64,000 nucleotides of DNA from Himantopus leucocephalus (lineage: Eukaryota; Chordata; Aves; Charadriiformes; Recurvirostridae): the NCBI GenBank assembly GCA_003993805.1, contig RSEF01000001.1, positions 188,896,679-188,960,678 of the forward strand, given 5' to 3'. Positions 47,138-59,031 of the stretch are shown here, piece by piece (position 1 is the stretch's first letter; each line of letters opens with the position of its first letter). The position numbers were made by a program, and so were the translations under genes. A model generated the notes under the pieces. That model searched no databases. It saw only the letters and a program-made list of their open reading frames with translations, and was not told where the DNA came from.

Positions 47138-50100
47138 GCATGCATAAAAAAAATCAGTATCTTAAAAGAAATGGCAAGCAAAGACTTAACAAAAAGCCTT
47201 TCCAGAATTTACCTGTTCAGAATGACAGAGTACTGGGTGGTCTTCTAGCTTGTCTAACCTTGCCAGGTGAAGAAGGTATGTCATTGTGGTAATTGCAAGT
47301 TAAAATGAAAATTTTTGTGCATGGAGAAGAGAATGCAGAACCCCCAAAGTTTATCTTAGCAGTTTGGTGGCCTGACCAAACTGGTAGCAAAATTTGGTTT
47401 CCTAGAGTAATGGAGAGAAAAATGAAAACTAAGAGCAAATCACACACAGAGAGGGTAATTTTTCAATGGTTCGAAAAGCTGCTTTGGAGAATTGTCAAAA
47501 AATGACAGAAATATGAGAAACTGGAAGCATTATTCAATCTCCCACCAGGAAAGGGAAAAAATCCCCCATCATTAGTAAAAGAATGGCTTTCTGTAGGTCG
47601 TTCATTTCCTAAAAGGCAAAAGAAGATGCAGATTTACTGGTCTGGGAGGTGGCTGCAGTAGGTAGGCAAGCGCAACAAATATTTGTGATTTATTTTTTTT
47701 CTCCCTTTTGTCAATGTATTATTTTTTGGAGACAATTAACCTCGTGACAATGTCATGTTTTGCACCCTAATACCTCAAAACTCTGAAGAAAAAAATGACA
47801 CTCAGGCCTAAACACCCATACCCTTGAATATTTGCTTACATACTGAATCTCATTTTTTATTTAATTTTTGTTTCAATTTTCAGGGTTCTAAGTCACTATT
47901 TTAAGTGCTTAGAAATGTCATACAGTAAGGAAACATAGCCGAGTGAAGGAGTGCAAGGAAGAAATCTTGATCATCAGACTTTTGCTTGGCAGCATTTACT
48001 GTTGTCTCACGTTTGACTTGAGCCACGAGGTCTGCAATGATGTTCCATTACACTCCAGGGGCCCATAGACTCCACTCCATGGACCTTGAACTAAGAACCC
48101 AGGTGCATTAGCTTCAGTGAAACAGTGCTCCTGCAAAGCTGTACCCCTTCTAGTAATGGACATAGCTAAGTCAGAGCTTAGCTACCATGTCTTGTTCCTT
48201 GTGAATGTACACCAAGTACAGAAAATGTATTTTAAGAAAGCAGAAGCTTCAGATTTAGGAGATGCTGATGGAGATCCTGCTGCTAGGCAAATCTTATAAC
48301 AAAATGGAAGACATCTCTAAGTTAACATAGAAGATTTTAGCATCCCACCTCAGTACTTTGGAATCTCTCTGGAGTCAAAAGAAAGTGATAAGAATTCCCA
48401 GAGACATCTCACTTATTGCAGACCCCTCTTTTGGCTTGGGAATTCAGTTTTTCTCCATCAAGTAGAGAGGAACTCTTAATTGCCATCTTCTACTTGGTGA
48501 CTGAAATTTATCTCCTCACTGACTAAAGAGGAAGCATGGTTGACAAGATTAGACTAGTTGCAGAGCTCTTAGGAAACTTCAGAAAGATTATTCCCTTTAT
48601 GGAGACAGACATTCTGAATTGCCTTCCCAGGACTCCTGATAGTTTTTGATATAGCCTGTAGGAAGCCATTTTCGGCAGGAAATATCTTGCCTCCTTCGCA
48701 TGTAAGGAAAACACAACTCAACAGGGGGCCTCAAGTTCAGGCTGTGAATACCAGGCTGCATGTTAGCTACTGCTGAGTTCCAGAGTGGGATTGAAGTTCA
48801 GACATATCTCTCTGATTAACTTTTCCTTCTTGTTTGTTCTATAAACAATTCAGAGGCTTAAAGTTCACTAAAATAAATTTAGAAATAAGCTGTGTATTTC
48901 ATACAGCATTCCGAATCAACCAGCTGCAGCCAAGTAAACTCAGAGAAACCTGAATAATATTTTTAAAAACGGGCAGTCTCCCAACAAGCTACCTGCATTT
49001 GTCAGCAAATAAAAATACTATTACTTATCTACATAATAGAGTTATTTATTATTAGTCTTTGTGAAGGGTTTATATATACTGTAAAAGAGTCTGATAGTAA
49101 TGGTAGACATGCTACTATGAATTACCACTGCAAAGAAGGGGAACATTTTCTTGTATTACTTTTCTCTGTTTAATTTGAGATCAAATAATTCTAACACCGG
49201 CAGTAGGAAAGACAAGAATCATGGAAAAATGTCTGACAGAACTAATGCCTTACGCAACTGAATTGTTTAAGAGAATTTCCTAGAGATCACTTTTTTGGAA
49301 GACAGAGGAAGTGAAAAAATAAATATAGCTAAGAACCTCATAGGGATATCAGGATAGGTTTGTCAACCAATGACCAAGCAGTTTACTATTTATCTCTCTC
49401 AGTGAAATATGAAATAATCCAGTCTCTGTTCAGTTCCATGGCAAGTTCATTTAAACAATTTTCTAGAACAGGACAGAAAACTCCCATGTGTCCTGAACAA
49501 AACTCAATGTTATGTGTAAACTATGTACTTTAGCCAAGAGTGACAAATATGGACTTTGTTAAATTGTTAATTATGTCAGGTTGTTGATGATTTTTTTTCT
49601 CACTTATGTTATAAATTTAAATAATTTAGGAAAAAAAATGGAGTGTGGAGATTGCATGAATATTTTACTTGCTCATTTGAAGGGCATACTGTTATTGGAA
49701 TACCTGTGGCCATACATGTAAATGTAGAATTTGGACTTGTATCATCACTGTACTTGCACAAAGTTGTCTTGGAGGTTATATAATTTAGGATAATGGACTG
49801 ATATTGTAATATTTCATCACAGTAATAACATTTTGAAGTGTAATAATTTTTGAACAATGCTTTCAGAGCATCTAAGTAAAATAAAAATCTTTTTATACAG
49901 ATAACCTTTTCCAGAACCAGGCTCTGTCCTATTTTTGACCAACACTAGGGAGCATAGTTACTTGCTAACTAACTTGAGGGGATTGTCAGTCAGACTTAAA
50001 CACTGAAATGTTTGTGTCTAGTAAGTTTAGTTCTGGTCACAGCTTTGAGATGCTCTGGTGAAAATTGTAAATGAACCTGTCTCTTTCCTCAGAGACAGGG

Positions 50101-52239
50101 TTCGTCTGTACTAATGGGAAAGGTCTCTTATCAGGGGCTGATTGAGATAATTAATTAAGTACTTCTGATGGAGGACTTCAGCAACTATGTTCTGAACCTA
50201 TTTTATGGTTGCTTAGATCTTTCACATAGCAGTGATATAATTTTGTATCTTGGTCTTCTATTGGTACTGTGCAGAATAGCTAGCGCATGTAATGCCATTT
50301 TTCAGAGTTTTTCTGAGACATTGTGTTCTTTGATGTCTATAAGTAAGAGTAATCTAATTTCCCAGTTGTCATTTGAAAGATTGTCAAAAAAAAATTGGAA
50401 AATATCAATATTCAGGTTTCTCCTTTTCATTTCCATTTCTGTGAATAGTTTCAATATCATACAGAGGATGTTTTTATTATTCAGAACAGTCCTTTTTAAG
50501 GAAAAGCCTCAAAAAGACTGATTTGAAAAAGTTCCCTATTTCTATTATGATAGTAATCAGATTTTGTTTGAAATGTGGTGTTAAGGCTTGTTCTTATTTT
50601 GACACAAGAAGCGTATCTAAAGTAAGTCACAATCAGTTAAATTTTGTACCACAAAATAAAACTGGGGTGAAACTGATTTTTTCCCCAATTTCCTTTTTTA
50701 AAATGATTTTTTTTCCCCATATTCAGGCTTTAGATATTCTGATCCATGCCCACTGGGGTTTTTGCGAAGTCATAATCAACAGAATACCTTACCCCCAAGT
50801 GTTCTTTTCTTACAAGCTCTTTCCTGTCACTAGTTTTTAACACACTTGCTGCTACATCAAAATCTGACTACTGTTTTAAGCTGCAACTTAGACTTCTATA
50901 AATCAGCACCTGAGCACTGTATAGATCCCTCTGGCCATGTAATTTGAACATGTGGTTTACATTTCAATGAAATAGGACCGTACAAGAAACTATTTGCAGC
51001 AGCCTAAGCAAAGACACAGCTCTTACAGAATATAATGTCCAGGTCTACCCGTGAATTTTTCTTCCTACTCATTTTGCTAGTGCATTTTCAGTGCTGTCAA
51101 AGTGTTACCCTTTTGGTAAATTATTTGGTGTAAGTTTCTGGTGGTTTGCTCTGTTCTGAATCAATAGATGTATATGCTGGTAAGAAATCCTGGGGATCGT
51201 AAAGTTGTGCATCCATAAATGCCTCTGCTGCACACACCTGTAATGTCACCAGAAGAACTACCAGATGGAAATCCCTGCTTATTAAAAGCTGAGCTTTGTG
51301 TTTTTATCACCTCCTGTTTAGATTTATGAATGTCATTTGATTTCTCTGGGCCTTGTGGACATTTATCAAATAAATAGCAATTCTCAGAGTACACCAGTGT
51401 GAATATACCAAGCTTTCAGGTGACACCATGCTCCCTGACCTGAATTAATTACCTGAAAAATTTCACAGGGCAGAAATTTCCTGTCATAAGCACGTCCTGG
51501 CCCCTGGGTCTTCCCACTCAGATCCTTCTCCTTGGCTGTTTATTTGTCACTGTGAAAGTTTCAGGGTTTTCACAGCATACGCAGCTACCACTCGCCCTAC
51601 TTTTGAATGCAATAATAGCTCTGTATGTGCAAGGGGTAAAATAAGACAACTGCCACTGATATCAGTGGGGTTTGAATTTTGAGTTCAAGGTAGGTTGGAC
51701 AAAGGAACAAATCTTGGACAGGAGTATTTTACTCATGCTATCCTTATCAGACTCTGTAGATTGGACTAGTTAAGAGGTCCAGCTGGCTGGTTGGATTTTC
51801 TCACATGGAAAACAGTATTTAAGTGATTACTTTTAGCAATAGTTTCTCCTGAATTCATTGCTTTTGTTGCTACATAACAAAACCCAGACGCTTTCTTTAA
51901 AAACGCCACCAAAAAAGGGCCTCCCTTAGGCTGTTCTCACTGGTGCTTCAGCTGCCCCTTGTGTTGGTGCCACTCTAGAGAGCACCAACTTTCTTCTGTT
52001 TTTTGAGATCTCAGAATTATTAGTGCTCTGATAATAACTGCAGTTTAATAAAAGATGTTCTTTTATCATTTCCATTGGACCCCAGGCTGCTGAAAGAGGA
52101 GATCCAGTCATAGATTAAAGTACAGATGAGCAAGTCCTATTCCTTGTGGTAAATTAAATCCAACACTGCCCTCTTCCTTAGGAATCGGAAATGGAGGATC
52201 AGGTCTGGCTTTTCCATTGGTAATAAATGTGTTTTATTC

Positions 52240-52365
52240 CTTTTTCAGGGTTTTGATAGCTCATGATGTTTTAATTTTAATAGCTTAGTCTGATGAGTTC
52301 ACTGCTCCATGATTAGTATTAATTAGTTATCTAGCAGCATGTTGGATTGATGGATCTTAACACCC
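52240..52365. promoter_or_regulatory. Candidate homeodomain-word cluster
   Basis: Within about 110 nt there are several TAAT/ATTA cores (TTAATTTTAATAG, GATTAGTATTAATTAG) plus a GATTGATGG word of the kind bound by PBX/HOX partners. The density could also come from AT-richness. There is no repeat signature. Function is inference only. Confidence 0.22.
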
Positions 52366-52528
52366 CCCTCCTCAGGGGTTAATATCAATTAATGTAGAAG
52401 AAGACTGAAAAAGAGACTGGAGAAGGATACAATTTGTACTTGGATACTCTTTCCTCCCTCCTTCCCTTTATCTTTTATTTTACTGCAGGAATTATATACA
52501 ATTGAGTTGCATGACTCAATGGTTGCAA

Positions 52529-52545
52529 TAATAATAATAATAATA
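52529..52545 (+). repeat. Short AAT microsatellite
   Basis: Five AAT/ATA units in a row. Confidence 0.8.
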
Positions 52546-53329
52546 AAACCCTCATACAAAGTACAGATTAAGAGAAATGAGCACATACCTGAATTGTGCC
52601 TAATAAATGGATTTGGTGTCTGCAGTGAATGTGTGATGACTACATGCTATGAAGACCTACAGGGTCACAGATCTTGTAATAATAACATTTCCCCTTGTTT
52701 TCTGATCATTGTCATAAAGAGCAGAACAAAGTGAAAAGTTAATTTTAAATGTAAAAATTCCCTTTTATTCCTGGTATTTATTTTTCTGCTGCCATCCCAA
52801 CTGGCTATCGTATCATTTCACAAAAACTTCAAGTATTTTCTGATATTTCCTGAGTATCTGAACAGAAGCTAAAAAACAAGGATTCATCACAACCCGTTCT
52901 AGACTTCTATAATGCAAAGACCTATACAAGAACTGCTTGTTTAAACTTTTTTTAGAATCTTTGTTAAGAAACAGACACTTGAAGGTACCTTTCAATTCAT
53001 GCTACATTGGCTGCCTAAAATAAGTCTGCTGAATTGAACTCTTTGAGTATTTATTATTAATTAATGTTTCAGGTATTTTGGAACAAAAGAGTGAGCAAAC
53101 CTAAGGGTGAACAGTGAACAGAAAAATCATGGTTCAAGTCACAGCTCCAATCAAATCTTCTTCTTACTGTCCATAACATAGCAACAAACTAATCTTATTT
53201 CTAGTCTGTTTGATTAGCTCATCAAGCTGTTGAGTTTATAAGGTTGATATGTTACTCATTACAGACCTGGGAATGTTTCTTCTGCGATAACTTTCCTTTT
53301 GCTTAGGAATTTCTTGCCTCAGAGCACAA

Positions 53330-54106
53330 TCAAGATAAATCCAAGAGTAAGTGTCAGATTCTGCACCTGGGACAGAATAATCCTGGTTATATGTACAAAG
53401 TGGGGAAAGAGAGGCTGGAAAGCAGCCCCATGGAAAGAGATCTGGGGGTTTGGGTCGATGGTAAATTGAATATGAATCAACAGTGTGCCCTGGCAGCCAT
53501 GAGGGCCAACTGTGTCCTGGGGTGCATCAGGCACAGCATAGCTAGCCAGTCAAGGCAGGTGATTGTCCCACTCTACACTGCACTGGTGCAGCCCCACCTC
53601 GAGCACTGTGTGCAGTTTTGGGGACCTCAATATAAGAAGGACACCAAACTACTAGAGTGTGTCCAAAGCAGGGTGACCAAGATGGTGAAAGGTCTCGAGG
53701 GCAAGAGGAGTGGTTGAGGTCACCTAGTTTGTTCAGTTTGGAGGAGGAAAGGTTGAGAGGTTACCTCATCACAGTTGATAACTTCCTCAACGGGGGTAGT
53801 GGAGCGGAAAGTGCTGATCTCCTCTCTCTGGTGACCAGCAATAAGACATGAGGAAATGGAATGAAGCTGAGTGAGGGAAAGTTCAGATAGGACATTGCTA
53901 AAAGGTTGTTCACTGAAAAGGTAGTCAGTGAGTAGAACAGGCTCCCCAGGGAAGTGGTCACAGCACCAAGCCTTTCAGAGTTCGTGGAGCATGTGGACAA
54001 TGCTCTTGGTCATATGATTTAGTTTTAGGTAGTCCTGCAAGGAGTTGGACTCGATGATCCTCATGGGTCCCTTCCAACTTGAGATATTCTATGATTCTGT
54101 GATTCT
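53330..54106 (+). mobile_element. CR1 LINE 3' fragment, plus strand
   Basis: Starts in the ORF2 region just after RT motif C (K-S-K-C-Q-I-L-H-L-G at about 53341-53370). It continues through the C-terminal domain and 3' UTR to CCTTCCAACTTGAGA and the octamers CTATGATTCTGTGATTCT (54089-54106). Several frame breaks lie after 53717. It belongs to the same group as the 44.8-kb copy but is clearly another lineage, since base and codon differences are frequent and its octamers end in ATTCTGTG. Confidence 0.93.
53391..53717 (+). pseudogene. CR1 ORF2 C-terminal fragment
   Basis: 108 open codons of dead CR1 ORF2 with E-R-D-L-G-V-W-V-D, L-N-M-N-Q-Q-C, A-N-C-V-L-G-C-I-R and H-L-E-H-C-V-Q-F-W-G-P in the expected order. 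No RT catalytic motif remains. The Met at 53391 is internal to the original protein. The frame closes at 53715-53717, and the remaining codons continue in other frames. Confidence 0.88.
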
Positions 54107-57100
54107 TTTTAATTATCAGGACATATTATTTTGAATATTTGGGAATCTAAATTGAAATTTGTGTTTGATAAATATCTTGGTTTGCCATGATTCTATTCTC
54201 TTCAGAAATCGGCTAAGCATCTGTTTGATTCCACAGGGAAAAATTAGTTCTGTTTGTAGTTCAGCCTTTAAGGAAATAATTATTTAATCTATATTGCAGC
54301 TAGTTCTAGTCCTTGTTCAACAATCTCACCTCTTGTTTATCACTCCTAAAGTGTGTGTGTGCATTTCTAAGAACTCCTGTAGGATGTCAACTTTTATATT
54401 CGCTTTTACTTGACCTCTAGATGTGCATAAGAACAATGAGTTCTTCAGGATTCAGAGGAGAAAGCATTTTAAATATTACTTGTATAACAATAAAGGTGAT
54501 ATTATTTCTTGTGCTATTAGTTCAGGCACAACCAAAAGGGTGCGATTTACCAGCTGGGTGCAAGTAAGAACAGATCCGTAGAACAGTAAGTTTTTAGTTT
54601 CTATAGATGTTGCCATATTGAAGTTAATTGTATAACTAAAAAATCAATGGTACTATGCTTATTCATACCGATTAGGATGCTACTTCATGTGTTTGCTCAA
54701 TGATTCTGATAGGATAAATTGTATGGTACTGCTCAGTATTTGTAAATAACAGTGGGATTAAATAAACACACACATGCATATAATCATCTGCACTCTACAT
54801 GCTTACTTTTATGAATTTGTAGATAACAATATTTTTTTGTCAGGTCTGTTAAGATGATATTTTTATTTGCTGTTGTACATGTATGATTTTTATAAATTTT
54901 TTTGTTAGCTTATATGTTTTACTGGATTAGATGCAATGTTTCAAATGAGTAAACATATTTTTAAAGTCTTCAAACCCAAAACTTGGGAGTGTAATATTCA
55001 AACGCCTCTTTAAAGAGATTTTTTATCAAACAGAATAGGACTTTTTAAAGAGCTTAGTTGTCATTGAAAAGACACTGATGCAAACTAGTTGAATAACTGG
55101 GACATTTTTGCCAATCAACTTTTTAACAATATTTTTTATTTTTAATCTCCTGACTGCAAAGTATAGCTGATGGGCTTTTATCATGTTTTATGTATAAAGT
55201 TGATATACATCAATTATTTCGGCAGCAAATGTATCATATGCTAAGCTGATTGCCAAGTATTGTTTGCCTTTCCAGAAGAAAAAAAAAAGACCCAAAAAAA
55301 AAGACTCCAAAACACAGAAAAAAACCCAACTTTAAAGTGGGTGACTCTTTAAGAAATTATAAAGAGCCTGCAAGGGAGAATATCCATTCAAAAATATCAG
55401 AATTAGTTCAGTTTCATCTTAAGAAAAGACATAAATTAACTTCAGATCCCAGAAGTCTAAACTTCCAACATTGAAGGGTAAAAAAGGATTAGTAAGCAAG
55501 AGAACTGGGCATATGTTATGCGCACAACGCCTAATAGTGCAAACCACGTAACAGGGCTCTTTACAGAGTAGAACTAAGACATTGTGTCACACACCTGTTT
55601 GTGTTTCCACTTTTAGAACTGTAATTCAGAGTTGCTTGAACTTATGGGTGTAATGGGGAGGAGTGGCAGCTAGCTGATCCTGTGGGAGGTGGAAGTTACA
55701 CGTTGGAAAGCATAGTGCTGAGATGGAAAGTTAATAGCTGTTATTGATACCCAAAGCTTGACCGAGTGGAACATCCACTGGAAAACTATGTTTTGCAGAA
55801 ACTGAAGATTTAAAGACTCCCTGTGATGAGAAGGAACGAAAAATACCCATGAGCATGGCCACAGGGAAGGACAGGAGACTTCTGGAAATGGTCGCTTGAG
55901 CCTAGTGTTTCAGAAGGACCTAAATATGTTGGAGGAAAGACAGATCTGGGGCTACAACTCACCCTCACATTAGGATCTTGTGAAGGATCAGATTTCTTCT
56001 GTGCCAATGGGATGCCAAACACGTCACAGAAAAGGAAAGAGGAAAGTAAATTTCTAAGGGGCTGTGCTTCCAAAGATCAACCTAACTTTGGCAGGCTTAG
56101 ATTTTAGGAAGCTGAACACATAGACTGTGAATCTGGTATGCAATGACAAAGCAGGGGGAGTTGGGTTTGAGTGAGACATTTCCTCATCAGCAGTTTTAGT
56201 GTTTGATGCTGACACAGTTATCACACTGTTAAGGTAATGCTGAAACCGTTGCTGCAATGGAGAACTTAAGATGTAGTAGAAGGTAACTTGAAGTGGCATA
56301 TTTCTCCCTAAAATTTCTTTTCAATTAATATTTTAATAGGCCTGGGGGCTGACCTCTAATTAACATGGATCAATGCAATATGCCATGTGAAATTAGACAA
56401 GCTCTCCAAATGACCCAGAAAACACAGATAAAGTAGGTACATAAAAACAATTGTTTAAGCATGGGTTTGTAGCAAGTGAAAGGACGATTCAAACCACCTA
56501 GCTATAGGAGCCTCTGTAAGTAGACAAGTCACCTAACCGACCCTTACAGAGTCAGTGAAGAAAGGGAGACCCTTCCAGGTAATGGCTCAGACTACAGGTG
56601 TGCTGAACTGGACTCGGGCGGCTCTTCTCCCTCTGCAATGTCTATATATGAAATAAAAACTTGGCAGATTATGCACACATAATTCAGACATAATTCGTGC
56701 CAGCATCTTAGTCTACATTAAATACATGGCTACTGTAGGCAAGTATGTAACACAATTGCTATTTTTGCAATATTCATCAACAGTGTAGTCACAAGCCCTG
56801 CCACAACAGCCAGCTTCAACAGTATTTCCAGTTGCTGAAAAGCAGGAAGAAATACAGGTGTTTTATTATTTTATAGCATCTTTAGCTCTTCTGTGCTGAC
56901 AGTAAAAAGCCAGATTGTTTTTTTAAGATGAAATCTGGTCTGGAGTAGTGGTATGTTTTCTTTAGTCAGTATATAGTGAAACTGTCAAAGGAAGGACAGT
57001 TGATGTCAGAAAGGTTCATATTTATTCATGTTTAAATTGAAGTTGGCTGTGTTTGCTCTCATTACTGCTGTCATAAATGGTCAAGGACATCTAGGTATGT

Positions 57101-58795
57101 GTTTTCATAAATGATGTGATCATTCCAATACAACAATTCTGAATATTGAGTCCTATAGCTCCATTATAGTTTCTAAAACACTCCTGATGCAGCACTATTT
57201 AGGAATCTGAAACCTACTTATCTCTTTTAGAAATGCAATTGCTATGACAACTCAAAGCAGCTCAATATCCCTTCTTGAAACTCAGATTTGAAAATTAGAA
57301 TTGTGTGGTCAGCCAATCCATTGTGAAAGTGGGCAGTGTAGTGGAGGTGAATGAGAATATGCCTTGGGGAACACATTTATTTATTGATACCGAAACAGTT
57401 TCATTTTAAATGGCAAGACCAGACAGAAACAAAAGTTTAAAATCCCTTATATAATATTTATCAATTTTAGACAGACGTCTAAGACCACACAAGTTTTGGC
57501 TTATTTGTTACACTGAACTTTCTCTTTGCTGCATGCAATATCTGTGCATTTCATTTCAATTAAAATATAAAGGCACACATCAAATCATTCCTGCTTACAA
57601 AGACAAGACCACCTAGTGGTTTCTGTATGCTTAATTCACTCTCTCCTGCCACAACTGCTTGAGGCTTTGATTAGCTTTATCTTACTTGCAAGAGGCACCC
57701 TATGTAGAAGGAGACAGAGTGATAAGCTTTCCTGTTGTCTCTGCAATTCTGAAGGAAGCTTGCTCCATTCTGATCAGTGAGCGACCTGCAAAATAGTCTT
57801 TAGAAATCAAACAGGCTCTTATTCTTACCTAGCCTATTTCAAACACTAAAGCAAAACTTGATGAATCTTCTGATGACTGACATGCTGAACTAAACATACT
57901 TGCTACGGCAAGGACTGCAATGTCCTTCTTTTAACCCTTTAAACAAAGATTCATCTTCATTCCTAACACTTTTCTGCTTCTCTTTGTATTATTTGTGTGT
58001 GTTCCAATATGTGTTTCCTTAATTCTTTTTAGTTTATGTAGCAGACTTTCATAAACTTGATAAGCTCTTTTTTTTCTTTTTCCCATAGGCATTTAAAGAT
58101 GGAAGGGGAAAGGATTCAGCCTGAAAAGGTGAAGGAATGCTAAAGGAAGAAGTAAATTTATATTTTTGAGAAGCCTTGGGTTAGGAATAATATTTAGACT
58201 GAACTGTGTGAATACACTTTGCCAGGACTAGGTATCAGCTGCGCTGCAATTTGTGGTTATGTCAAGGTTGTCTGCAGCATGTGGATCAACTCTCTTTTTT
58301 AAAGTATGCATACATATTTAAGGAAAAAATGTTCCTCTCAAATTACAGCTATAGTGTGGGTTTAAATAAAATACTGATGATCACTAGCCATTTACAAAGC
58401 ACCTTTAATTCAGGAATGAATCCTATTATGAATATAAAGTGTTTCAGTGTTCACAAAAAAAATAAAACAAAAATGATGTATTACAAGTAATAATTTTTCC
58501 TGTTTTTTCTTGCTTCTTAGCTAGTTAAGTGTATATACAATGTATGGGTATTGAGATTTTACATTTGTCATAAAGACATATACATATGGCACTGGATATG
58601 ATGGTAACAAATAATTTTAAATTGCATGCTTAGAAATCTCTTATACTGATATCAATGTTATCATATATTAAATTGACTGAGGAAACTGTATCCATAGCCT
58701 GTGATTTCTCTTCTTCACAAGATATTTGCAGGTTCCTTGCCTTGCAAAGAATGTTCCTTTTATTTTCTTGGGGTTTTAGCTAGACTTGAAATTTG
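54107..58795. other. Long gene-free AT-rich stretch
   Basis: No gene or identifiable repeat in 4.7 kb. A GC-richer patch at 55610-56300 is open in minus frames of 81 and 87 codons without domains. Sequence at 57590-57800 is non-repetitive and could be constrained. The A-rich lysine frame at 55250-55474 comes from poly-A runs. Confidence 0.5.
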
Positions 58796-59031
58796 CTCCC
58801 TTTTTCTTTTTCTTTTTCTTTTTCTTTTTCTTTTTCTTTTTCTTTTTCTTTTTCTTTTTCTTTTTCTTTTTCTTTTTCTTTTTCTTTTTCTTTTTCTTTC
58901 TCTTTCTCTTTCTCTTTCTCTTTTTCTCTCTCTTTTTCTCTTTCTCTCTCTTTTTCTCTTTCTTTTTCTTTTTTCTTTTTTCCTTTTTCTTTTTTCCTTT
59001 TTCCTTTTTCTTTTTCCTTTTTCCTTTTCTT
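58796..59031 (+). repeat. 236-nt uninterrupted homopyrimidine tract, (TTTTTC)16 core
   Basis: There is no purine on the + strand from 58796 to 59031. The left part is 16 exact TTTTTC hexamers (58801-58896). It then shifts to TTTCTC and CTCTCT units, and finally to TTTTTCC/TTTTTTC units. Open frames of 83-125 codons on both strands here are only repeat translations (poly-F/S/L, or K/E on the minus strand). Tracts like this can form intramolecular triplex DNA. Confidence 0.98.

Larger units (their letters stand above)
47138..53329. other. Long gene-free AT-rich stretch
   Basis: More than 6 kb with no convincing gene. Two successive + frames of 117 and 105 codons (50168-50521 and 50523-50840) lie in different frames, are hydrophobic and AT-driven, and match no family. 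An (AAT)5-type run lies at 52529-52545. A TAAT-rich candidate element is listed at 52240. Confidence 0.5.

Noticed and set aside
50168..50840. Two adjacent + strand frames of 117 and 105 codons
   Set aside because: They are in different frames, rich in I/F/S/L from AT-rich codons, and show no domain or shared repeat origin. Adjacent chance frames are not unusual in AT-rich DNA.
53110..53160. B-box-like GGTTCAAGTCACAGC suggesting a tRNA gene
   Set aside because: No A box, acceptor stem or anticodon arm at the right distance.
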